DNA from: Lachnospiraceae bacterium
GTDB lineage: Bacteria; Bacillota; Clostridia; Lachnospirales; Lachnospiraceae
Reading direction: 5' to 3'
Length of the DNA: 56,942 nt
NCBI GenBank assembly: GCA_017441265.1
Contig: JAFRYE010000079.1
Span: 1-56,942, forward strand
The position numbers and the translations under genes are program-made. Below the pieces are notes generated by a model. The model did not search any database and had not been told where the DNA came from. It was given only the letters and a program-made list of their open reading frames with translations. This document shows positions 17,734 to 25,652 of this stretch, in pieces (position 1 is the first letter of the stretch; each line of letters begins with the position of its first letter).

Positions 17734-18666
17734 TCAGGTTCCTAACCGACTCAACGCGCGCTGGATGAACTTGTTACACAAGTACATCACTAAGAACAAC
17801 AGCGTTGCGATGGCGGAGGCATAACCCATCTCGAATCGGTACTGACCGTAGTCGATCAGGTGGGTTACGATTGTACGAGCAGCGTAGTCGGTACTCGGGA
17901 AACCGCAAAGGTTCATGGTAACATCGGCCGTGTTGAACGACTGCGTGATAGCCATAACGGCACCGAACATCAACATGGACTTCATGTTCGGCAGAGTGAT
18001 GTACCACAACTCCTGCCAACGGTTTTTGACACCGTCTACATAACCGGCCTCATATTGGTCCGCAGGGATCGTATTGAGACCTGCGATGAAGGACAGGAAG
18101 CCGGCACCCAGTGACAGCCACAGCTGAACGACAATAACGATTGCCATCATGTACTGCGGGTTGGTCAGCCACAAAACCGGCTGATCCATGATTCCCCATT
18201 CCACCAGATATGCATTTGCATAACCGTAGGAGTCACCGGAGAAGATGAAGCTCCAGATCAGGTAAACCTGACCGGAAATGGTCGGCGCGTAGAAGACGAG
18301 CACCGCGATCGCGCGGATTCCTCTGGGAAGCTCATGGATCAACCATGCGAAGATGAACGCCATGATGTATCCGACAGGGCCCGTGATTGCCGCGATCAGG
18401 AACGTATTCTTGATAGCCGTAAGGAAAATGTCATCTGCCAGGATCAGGTTGATGTAGTTCTGGAACAGAATGAACTTCGGCGGCTGCAATACGTTAAAGT
18501 ACGTAAATCCGTAATAAATGGAAACAAATACAGGGCAAATATAGAACAACGTGAAGATTATTGCATACGGAGCGAGAAAGAAGTAGCACGTCTTATGCTC
18601 TTTGATATCCTTCCAGAGGAAGTGAGCCTGACGCTTCTTACCCGCTTTCCAATTCGCATAACTCAT
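17734..18666 (-). CDS. ABC sugar permease, MalF/CUT1 type (first pair)
   Basis: A 310-aa permease resembling LplB/MalF subunits, with TM segments beginning YFFLAPYAIIFTLFYICPVF and the loop YEAGYVDGVKNRWQELWYITLP, in which the usual EAA reads EAG. An AGGAGAG site precedes the ATG. It lies 20 bp downstream of the giant solute-binding protein gene and 15 bp upstream of its MalG-type partner, so these are one operon. Confidence 0.92.
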   Translation of the reverse strand: MSYANWKAGKKRQAHFLWKDIKEHKTCYFFLAPYAIIFTLFYICPVFVSIYYGFTYFNVLQPPKFILFQNYINLILADDIFLTAIKNTFLIAAITGPVGYIMAFIFAWLIHELPRGIRAIAVLVFYAPTISGQVYLIWSFIFSGDSYGYANAYLVEWGIMDQPVLWLTNPQYMMAIVIVVQLWLSLGAGFLSFIAGLNTIPADQYEAGYVDGVKNRWQELWYITLPNMKSMLMFGAVMAITQSFNTADVTMNLCGFPSTDYAARTIVTHLIDYGQYRFEMGYASAIATLLFLVMYLCNKFIQRALSRLGT

Positions 18667-18686
18667 GGTATTGGCTCTCCTTTCTC

Positions 18687-21600
18687 TTATTCGGTAGGCA
18701 GATTAAACTCTTTACGTTTCTTGATCAACTCGTCGTTGATATCTCTGGTGTAGTCCAGAACCGTCTCACGAGGATCCATGTTCTGGTTCATAACTTTACG
18801 GATCGCATTGATGATGTGACGTCCGGTGTAGTAACCGCCCGGAACCTCAGGAGTTCCGACAACCCATCTCCACTGCTCTTCGAGCATCTCACGCTGCGAA
18901 GCACTCCATGCAAGATGGTCAAACGCCTTGACGTTCGCCGACGCATAACGAGCCGACTCACCCATAACTGCCTCGAGTTCTTTACCGAAGGTGGCCTGTG
19001 CCTCCTCGCCGCCCCACCACTGCAGGAACGCCCAAGATTCCTCCGGATGCTCGGTCGTACCGAGGATCATGGAGCAGGTTCCCCAGCAACCGCAGGAGCG
19101 GTTGATGATCGGATTGCCGTCCGCATCCATCTTGGGATTACCGTTCTCATCCTTCTCGATCGTTCCGGGAAGAACCGCCATATCCCACAAACCGCGAATC
19201 TCGGGAGCGGATACGACCAGCGTGTTGTAGGTATTGAAATCGACGAAACCGATCGGCATCTCGCCGGTACGGAAACGGTCTACGAAGTTGTAGTCCGTCG
19301 GCGTCTTATAGTGCGTGAAGAACATCGTGTAGTACTCAAATGCTTCAACGGAAATATCCTCATCCAACAATACGCGTGCGCCGCTGTCGCTGTAAAGTTT
19401 TCCGCCTCGCTGATACAACTGAGCGAAGAAACCGTTCATATCGGGGTTCGATACGTTGTTGATCTTACGCTCGGTAGAAGGAATACCGACATTCATGTTT
19501 GCCTTCTGGATCGTCGGCAGCATTGCGATCAACTCATCCCACGTGTTCGGGATCGTCAGTCCGAGTTCATCCAGGATGTCCTTGCGGTAGAACATCAGGT
19601 TGTAGTACTGCGTCTCCGGCATACCGAACACGCCTTCGTGCATATTACCGTTCTCATCCTCGTACTTATATGTATAAGGAACATAGGACGACGGCATGAA
19701 ATCGGCGAAACATTCTTCGAAGCTCTTGATGTTGCCGCCCTGAGCCGTGTTGCCCTTGAACTGCGTCAGGTCGAGGGAAGCGCCTCGCAAAGCGTAGTTG
19801 ACCGGCTCACCGGATGCTACGTTCAATGCAACGTCGGGACCGGTCTTCGCAACCGTTGCCGGCAGCAGAACGGCCGCCGTCATCAGGTTCACGTTAACAC
19901 CGATATGGTACTCTTTAACGAACGTGTCATCGATCATCTTCTTTAGGATCGTACACTGGTCACGGCCCTGGAAGATCCAAACCGTGATGGTCGTCATATC
20001 ATCGTCTTCGTAAACGTTACCGATGGCGTTGTAATCAACCACAAAGGAAGCAAGGAAGGAACGAACTTCATGAGCAACCTTGTCGAACCAGCTGACATCG
20101 TCCTCCGGGATCTTGTAGTCGCTGCCCGATACGATCAGGTAGTCGATATCCAGGTTGGACTCTTTCATGGTCAGGATAGAACTACCGAGGGAACTTACAT
20201 TATTCTTAAATGCAGCGAGTCCGCTCGGGATCTTATCCGCATCGTCAACGAAGCGCTCCAGCTGCGTAGCCAGCGTCAGGAGTGCGGAAACCTGCGTGCC
20301 GCTCTCGCCGGCGTAATCAACCAGCTCGTCGATGATGTGGTACAGAACCTTCGACTCCTGCTTCATGCCTTTGATTACGTCCGGATACTTGTCGTCAATG
20401 TTGTAGTCACGATCGGGATCCGGCTCGGTTCCGGTGTAAACCAGGATACGACGATAAATCTGATTCAGACGATACACGGCATCGGTCATTTCGGTGAGGA
20501 TTTCACCGACACGTCCGAGCGTCACCTGAAGACGAATCGTATTCTTTCCTTCTTTCAAATGGAAGAGATACGGATTGCCCTTTTCATCGCTCAGCGTGTT
20601 AACCTGCCAATCGTTGTCGAAATCAAACTTGATCTTGCTGACTTCTTCAAACGGGATCTCACCGTTAATGTAAAGCGCGCGGCAGGATACAAGACCACGG
20701 GTGTAGTTCTGGCGCGTCTTCAGCGTCAATTCATAGAATCCGTCGTTAGGAGCTTCCACTTCCCACTCGATCCACTGTCCGGCAATCTTCCAGTTCGTGC
20801 CGCCGGCCATGTTGATGACCTGATGCTTAACGTCGTAAGGATAGGTTCCTGCGGAACTGCGGTCATACGTCGAATAGAGAGACTGAGACGACCGAGCGGT
20901 CGACATCTCACCCTCCACTCTCTGGCTGAACGTATTTTTTGCAGACGACGTATCAGCGTCAGCGATGTAATTCGCATACTTAGGAAGATCCTCAATCGCG
21001 CAAAGCGTCAGGGACTTGAGGATCAAAGACTCCTGCGAAGCATCGAAGCGGATCGTGTTCTCGCCTTCCTTAAAATAGAAGCAATACGGAGTGACGACAT
21101 AGCCGTCCTTATCCGAAAGGCTGACCGTCTCCCAACGGGGAAGCTCAACCTGCTTCGGACGGATCTGGTTCCCCTGCGTATCAACATCGATGTCAGGCTT
21201 CGACGGATCTTCGGGATCTCTCTCGTCCTGCCATACACGAGGGAGTGCGATCGCATCGGCACCCGCGAACGGAAGTTCCCCGTTGATGAGGATCTTACGC
21301 TCAATCTCGATACCGCGGGAACGAACGCTCTCCTGATCCGGATAGTAGCACAAGCGAATGTGATACATTCCGGCCGTGGGAACGTTCACCTTGAGAACAA
21401 CATAGCCGTCCTCAAAGGCCAACAAAGTCTTGTCCACCCCGCCATACGGGCCGAACTCATACTTGTCGCCCTCAACAACCGAACTCTCGTCCAACGGAAC
21501 TTCAACATCTTCCGTAGGCCGAGCTGCTTCATGGTAACGGGCAAGATAAGCGGTATACGTGTCCGACCGCCCTTCGGCTGTCAGCTGCTCGAAATCCAAA

Positions 21601-21722
21601 TCCGCATACTTGTACGCATAGGATTTGTTACCGCTGAGCTTTCCGTAAACCACGATGGCTGCGATGGCTACAATGACAGCAGCCACCACCCAAAAGGTTT
21701 TGCTCTTGTAAAATCTGCGCAT
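18687..21722 (-). CDS. Giant membrane-anchored solute-binding protein with carbohydrate-binding-like domains
   Basis: The ATG at 21722 is chosen because GGAGG lies seven bases upstream; other in-frame starts up to 21782 lack a site. The 1011-aa product begins with one membrane anchor (about 9-27), not a lipobox. Two beta-sandwich domains (about 80-260 and 270-410) share the pattern ILINGELPFAG/LYINGEIPFEE then FKEGENTIRF/LKEGKNTIRL, as in galactose-binding-like carbohydrate modules. A helical linker follows, then a family 1-type solute-binding domain (about 570-1000; LMFYRKDILDELGLTIPNTWDELI, EESWAFLQWWGGEEAQ). Solute-binding proteins are normally 400-550 aa, so the anchored fusion is unusual. 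It is the first gene of the operon. Confidence 0.85.
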   Translation of the reverse strand: MRRFYKSKTFWVVAAVIVAIAAIVVYGKLSGNKSYAYKYADLDFEQLTAEGRSDTYTAYLARYHEAARPTEDVEVPLDESSVVEGDKYEFGPYGGVDKTLLAFEDGYVVLKVNVPTAGMYHIRLCYYPDQESVRSRGIEIERKILINGELPFAGADAIALPRVWQDERDPEDPSKPDIDVDTQGNQIRPKQVELPRWETVSLSDKDGYVVTPYCFYFKEGENTIRFDASQESLILKSLTLCAIEDLPKYANYIADADTSSAKNTFSQRVEGEMSTARSSQSLYSTYDRSSAGTYPYDVKHQVINMAGGTNWKIAGQWIEWEVEAPNDGFYELTLKTRQNYTRGLVSCRALYINGEIPFEEVSKIKFDFDNDWQVNTLSDEKGNPYLFHLKEGKNTIRLQVTLGRVGEILTEMTDAVYRLNQIYRRILVYTGTEPDPDRDYNIDDKYPDVIKGMKQESKVLYHIIDELVDYAGESGTQVSALLTLATQLERFVDDADKIPSGLAAFKNNVSSLGSSILTMKESNLDIDYLIVSGSDYKIPEDDVSWFDKVAHEVRSFLASFVVDYNAIGNVYEDDDMTTITVWIFQGRDQCTILKKMIDDTFVKEYHIGVNVNLMTAAVLLPATVAKTGPDVALNVASGEPVNYALRGASLDLTQFKGNTAQGGNIKSFEECFADFMPSSYVPYTYKYEDENGNMHEGVFGMPETQYYNLMFYRKDILDELGLTIPNTWDELIAMLPTIQKANMNVGIPSTERKINNVSNPDMNGFFAQLYQRGGKLYSDSGARVLLDEDISVEAFEYYTMFFTHYKTPTDYNFVDRFRTGEMPIGFVDFNTYNTLVVSAPEIRGLWDMAVLPGTIEKDENGNPKMDADGNPIINRSCGCWGTCSMILGTTEHPEESWAFLQWWGGEEAQATFGKELEAVMGESARYASANVKAFDHLAWSASQREMLEEQWRWVVGTPEVPGGYYTGRHIINAIRKVMNQNMDPRETVLDYTRDINDELIKKRKEFNLPTE

Positions 21723-22099
21723 TGCTTCCTCCATTCCTGCCATACTGCGCAATAGCCCGCTGTTTTTGCAAAAAAAGCGCAAAAAAGGGGCTAGTTTGAG
21801 AATTATTTAAGCATATTGTACTAAAAACCCCTTGCATTTTCACATCAATTTTTGCTATATTTAGGGCAAATATTGCGAAATTGTGCGATTTCCTGTATGC
21901 ATAATTTGTTAATTATGTTTACGAAATCGATTATTTTCGGCTTATCCGTCGTCCGTTTTTGGTATTTTTAACTAAATACCCAAGCGCGTAATACTTGAAA
22001 ATGCGGGGTTTGCGATTGTTTTTGTGCATTTTCCTAAACGTAAATAGCATTTTTTGCAAAGTCCCGTTTCCGAACGGACGACATTTTCGGAGGTAATTT
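21723..22099. promoter_or_regulatory. Divergent control region between the importer operon and its AraC regulator
   Basis: This 377-bp A/T-rich region should hold both promoters. On the minus strand a -10-like TACAAT lies at 21815-21820 without a convincing -35, as expected for an activator-dependent promoter. Candidate operators include TTTGC/GGCAAA half-sites around 21851-21870, direct repeats ATTGCGAA and ATTGTGCGA (21871-21890), and a perfect dyad GGTATTT-N6-AAATACC at 21961-21980. A GTCC-GTT/AAC-GGAC hairpin (22062-22079) lies just before the regulator's CGGAGG site. Confidence 0.6.
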
Positions 22100-23038
22100 A
22101 TGGCCAGAACTCTGCGAGGCACTTTTGAGCTGGTTCCGTTCCAGTCTCACGAGTCTCTTTTGATGTATCTGAACAGCGAGTATGAGGATTATGATACGCA
22201 TTGGCACACCGCTGCCGAGATTATCATGCCCTTGGAAAATGAATACCACGTGACGATCGGTCAGCAGATCTACCACCTGCTCGAACGGGATATTCTCTTT
22301 ATTCCGCCGGGAGTTTTACACTCGCTTCAGGCGCCCAGTTCCGGACGTCGGATGATATTCTTGTTCAACTTTTCGCCGATCAGTTCGCTGCAGGATTTTT
22401 CGTCGCTGCTGCCCGTTCTCAGCCAACCGAATCTCCTGTCTTCGCTTGACCCCGAGACGCATATGGATGCCGTCCGGCTCATGCAGCAGATCATCGACAT
22501 TTACCCCGACCGCAGCGAGCCTCTTCGCGTCGCCATGATCTATTCCTACCTGATCCAGTTCTTCGTGCTGATCGGGCGACGCCACATTCGCCGAGACCTT
22601 CTCACGCAGGATTCCAAATCCCGCAAACAGACCGACTGCTACGAGCGTCTCAATGCGTCCATGAACTACATCAACGCCAACTACATGAACGACATCACCG
22701 TCGAAGATGCCGCAAGAATCGCCGGCTTCAGCAAGTTTCATTTTTCGAGACTGTTCAAGCAGTTCACCGAGCAGACGTTCTGCGGTTACCTGAACCAGCG
22801 ACGCATCAATGCCGCCGAGACGCTCCTATTAAATCCGCGCCTCTCGGTCACGGATGTGGCTCTTCAAAGCGGTTTCTCGTCGCTCTCGACCTTCAACCGC
22901 GTGTTCCGCACGCTGAAGTCCTGCACTCCGTCGGAGTTCAAGGCATTTCACCAGCGCCGCGGGATCCGCCGCAGGCACGCCGCCGACGTTCCCGAGCACA
23001 CCGACACTCCGCCGGAGACTCCTACGCCGTCCCGTTAG
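22100..23038 (+). CDS. AraC-family transcriptional regulator
   Basis: The 312-aa protein has an N-terminal cupin-like sensing domain (about 30-100, HWHTAAEIIMPLENEYHVTI, IPPGVLHSL) and a C-terminal pair of helix-turn-helix motifs (about 190-285, DITVEDAARIAGFSKFHFSRLFKQ and LSVTDVALQSGFSSLSTFNRVFR). A Pro/Thr-rich tail follows. The start has CGGAGG nine bases upstream. It is divergent from the importer operon, the usual arrangement for a local sugar-responsive activator. Confidence 0.93.
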   Translation: MARTLRGTFELVPFQSHESLLMYLNSEYEDYDTHWHTAAEIIMPLENEYHVTIGQQIYHLLERDILFIPPGVLHSLQAPSSGRRMIFLFNFSPISSLQDFSSLLPVLSQPNLLSSLDPETHMDAVRLMQQIIDIYPDRSEPLRVAMIYSYLIQFFVLIGRRHIRRDLLTQDSKSRKQTDCYERLNASMNYINANYMNDITVEDAARIAGFSKFHFSRLFKQFTEQTFCGYLNQRRINAAETLLLNPRLSVTDVALQSGFSSLSTFNRVFRTLKSCTPSEFKAFHQRRGIRRRHAADVPEHTDTPPETPTPSR

Positions 23039-23086
23039 GAATTACTGTAACCATGCGGGAAGCTCATACAAAAAGTCAATGTTTAT

Positions 23087-23118
23087 GAGGCTGTTCACAC
23101 CGTTGAACGGCCTCTTTT
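23087..23118 (+). terminator. Terminator of the AraC regulator
   Basis: GAGGCTGTTCA (23087-23097) pairs with TGAACGGCCTC (23104-23114), 11 bp with one G-U pair, and is followed by TTTTG on the plus strand. Confidence 0.88.
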
Positions 23119-23186
23119 GTTCGACCGGAATTCGTTGGCGGTCGACACCCCGGGCCGATCGGAACTGCCCTCGTACAAAACAAAAG

Positions 23187-23222
23187 TACCGCGGCGATGC
23201 CGATTCAGCAACCGCCGCGGTA
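23187..23222 (-). terminator. Terminator of the Pro/Ala-rich membrane protein gene
   Basis: Perfect 10-bp arms TACCGCGGCG (23187-23196) and CGCCGCGGTA (23213-23222) are followed on the minus strand by CTTTTGTTTTG. It faces the AraC terminator, isolating the convergent genes. Confidence 0.85.
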
Positions 23223-23245
23223 ACTTCAGGTGTAATCACCGATCG

Positions 23246-24772
23246 TCATTTGGTTTTACCGGATCCGTCCTGCGCCTCATCCTCGTAGATGAATGCGTAT
23301 TCCGCGCGCTTCGCAGCCGAGGAATTGAAGGATTTCGCCGTTTCTTCTACAGCAGTAGAAGCCTGTTCTTCCGCTGCTTCCACTACATCACTAATCGGAG
23401 TCTGAACTGCGCCCGCAATCTCTTCCGCCGCTTCCGTAACCGATGCCTCAGCAGCATCCGCAATCGGCGCCGCGGCATCTTCCGCCGCATTGATCTTGTT
23501 GTCAACAGCCGACTCGTATTTGGCGATCAGGTCAGCCATCTCTGCGGCTTCCTTCTCGGCTTCCGCCGCTGCCTTGCTCGGCAGTTCCGGAACTGCTTCC
23601 GCAGCCTCGGCAATCGGCGCTGCCGCCTGTTCCAACGTCCGCTCTGCTTCCTGCGATGCTTCCGAAACCGCTGCCTGAACCGTAGCTGCCGTCTGAGCTA
23701 CGTTCTGCGCAACTGCCTGCTCTGCCGCCGGAACCGGTGCTGTCTGAACCGACGTCTGAACCGGAGCCGCCTGCTGTAACGGAGCTGAAGGTTGTACCGG
23801 GGCTGTCGGCTGAACCGGAGCCGCCGGTTGCACCGGTGTTGCCTGCTGAACCGGAGCCGTCGGCTGTACATGAGCTGCCGGCTGTACCGGAACTACTGCC
23901 TGTGCCGGAGCCTTCGGTGCCTGTCCCGGCACCTGATATCCTGTATAGACCGGTCTTTGCTGTGCGGGAGCAACCGGAGTCATAACCGGGTTGTACACGC
24001 CGGGAACCGCATTGACGGGAGCGCCCGTAACCGGATCGATGCCGTTCATCACGGGAGCCGGATTATTCTGCTGCACGGGAGCGGTGATCTCGGTAAGCTT
24101 CGCGCATGCCCAACGACAGGTGGCAAGGATCACGACCAGCTGGATCGCCAGATTGGCTTGGTTAATGCCGGACGTTTGAGCTACTTTACTCAGTCCGTTG
24201 TAAAAACTTTCAACTGCTTCCTCAGGATCCTCAACCCACATCAGATAATCTTCCAGAAGAATCACAGCCGCAACAAAGAAAGACGAAATAACAGCCGTCA
24301 GAACGGCAAACATCCGGGTTGACGAGGCTTTCGCCAAAAGGCCAAGACCCATTCCAAGCACCATCAGCATGATCAGGCCGATAAAGATTGCCGAGCACAG
24401 AACGCCGTTCTTTGTAGCCGTCTTGGCAGACTTACCGACGAAATCCTCGGGACTGAAATAGCAGTATACCGTAAAACCGCAGCTCACTGCCGACAACAAC
24501 GACGCGATCGCAAAGAATCCGCGTTTGTTCGACATCATGGCGATCACCCAGAACAGAAGACCGGCGCTCATAATCCATCTGGCGAGCTGCAACCAACGCT
24601 CCGGTGAACTCTCTACCAGAGTAAAGAAGTCTTTGACAACGGTAAAAAACGATTCATCAGTTTTGACAGCCATTACTCTGAACGAGCAGATCAGCGCGTT
24701 CAGAAAAATGACACCCAGCGCACCGAGTATCGCCGCCACGGCGTATGAATACCGTTTGCTCTTTTGAATCAT
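23246..24772 (-). CDS. Six-span membrane protein with a Pro/Gln/Ala/Val-repeat cytoplasmic or surface tail
   Basis: I do not recognise this 508-aa protein. The first ~220 residues contain six hydrophobic spans (about 10-31, 60-82, 84-107, 120-145, 153-175 and 200-222). A repeat region (about 240-350) follows, built on PVQPxAPVQQ-type units. The last ~150 residues are Ala/Glu-rich and likely helical or coiled coil (EAAAPIAEAAEAVPELP, AEAEKEAAEMADLI). A CGGAGG site precedes the ATG at 24772. It lies 15 bp downstream of another unknown membrane protein, probably in one operon. Confidence 0.75.
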   Translation of the reverse strand: MIQKSKRYSYAVAAILGALGVIFLNALICSFRVMAVKTDESFFTVVKDFFTLVESSPERWLQLARWIMSAGLLFWVIAMMSNKRGFFAIASLLSAVSCGFTVYCYFSPEDFVGKSAKTATKNGVLCSAIFIGLIMLMVLGMGLGLLAKASSTRMFAVLTAVISSFFVAAVILLEDYLMWVEDPEEAVESFYNGLSKVAQTSGINQANLAIQLVVILATCRWACAKLTEITAPVQQNNPAPVMNGIDPVTGAPVNAVPGVYNPVMTPVAPAQQRPVYTGYQVPGQAPKAPAQAVVPVQPAAHVQPTAPVQQATPVQPAAPVQPTAPVQPSAPLQQAAPVQTSVQTAPVPAAEQAVAQNVAQTAATVQAAVSEASQEAERTLEQAAAPIAEAAEAVPELPSKAAAEAEKEAAEMADLIAKYESAVDNKINAAEDAAAPIADAAEASVTEAAEEIAGAVQTPISDVVEAAEEQASTAVEETAKSFNSSAAKRAEYAFIYEDEAQDGSGKTK

Positions 24773-24787
24773 ATGACACCTCCGTAA

Positions 24788-25564
24788 TTATTTATATTCA
24801 CTAAGCGAGTCATTGTCCGACGAACACTCTTCATTCGTCTGCCTCGCAATCAGCTCTTCCGTATAAACGTAATGTACAAGCGTAATGCACATCACTGCGA
24901 CAAAGGCCCAGTTCAGAACAGTGTAGACATTTTCCACGCCATGCACTCCGTAAAATGCCGCGAAGCCTCGCAGAACTCCCGTGATCACCGTAAGGATCAG
25001 GAACAGATATATAAACTGCGTCTCTTTGTGATTCTGGTACCGGTCGCACTCGCGCAGGAAGCACAGCGTCGCGAACAAAAGCGAAGCCGCCTCGATGAAG
25101 ATCAGTCCCAGATGCAGAAAATATTCCGGTCCGTAGACGCTGATCCCGTTGGCCAAAAACGGCAGAACCTGCGCCCACGTATACACCACCGCTCCGACAA
25201 AAGGGATCATGATGAATCTGAATTTCGCGCGGGGCATCAACCAGCCGAAACGGGACATCATTTTCCGAACGGCCTTCTTCATCGGCAACTCGGGTTTCGC
25301 GAACGTGCTGACGATGATCAGTGAGAGGAACAGGAACAGATATCCGAGCAGTTCCGACGCGAAGTCGATCTTCAGGCGGGTTCCGACGACGTCCTCCATG
25401 ATCATGCGCTGCGTGTCCGGCCCGTAATGCTCGGCGAACTCGTAATCGGGATACGTGATCTGCGTGCGATACGGAAAATCCAGACACAGACACAAAACGC
25501 CGATCACCAGCAGGACCAACGCCGCACGCCTGCGGCGCAGCATTTTTTTCAGAGACAATTCCAT
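24788..25564 (-). CDS. Polytopic membrane protein of unknown function
   Basis: A 258-aa protein with about six hydrophobic segments, a basic N-terminus (KKMLRRRRA) and an acidic C-terminal tail (EECSSDNDSLSEYK). After the first span is a stretch likely outside the membrane (RTQITYPDYEFAEHYGPDTQ). No family is recognised. The ribosome site is weak. It shares a probable operon with the repeat-tailed membrane protein. The coding region contains one copy of the CATTTTCCG motif (25259). Confidence 0.72.
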   Translation of the reverse strand: MELSLKKMLRRRRAALVLLVIGVLCLCLDFPYRTQITYPDYEFAEHYGPDTQRMIMEDVVGTRLKIDFASELLGYLFLFLSLIIVSTFAKPELPMKKAVRKMMSRFGWLMPRAKFRFIMIPFVGAVVYTWAQVLPFLANGISVYGPEYFLHLGLIFIEAASLLFATLCFLRECDRYQNHKETQFIYLFLILTVITGVLRGFAAFYGVHGVENVYTVLNWAFVAVMCITLVHYVYTEELIARQTNEECSSDNDSLSEYK

Positions 25565-25584
25565 ACGTTACACCATAGCGTTTC

Positions 25585-25620
25585 GCGGAAAATGAGTCGT
25601 CCGCGAGGCGCATTTTCCGC
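25585..25620. repeat. Hairpin made of two inverted CGGAAAATG motifs
   Basis: GCGGAAAATG (25585-25594) and CATTTTCCGC (25611-25620) are perfect 10-bp arms around a 16-nt loop. It lies between putP and the upstream end of the next membrane-protein gene. There is no U-tail, so it is not a standard terminator, though it may act as one or stabilise RNA ends. Confidence 0.8.
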
Positions 25621-25652
25621 ACCGCCCGGTCAGGACGGCGCGGCCTTTCTTT

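Noticed and set aside
20070-21755. A 561-codon plus-strand open frame
   Set aside because: It is the antisense shadow of the giant solute-binding protein gene; no domain or ribosome site.
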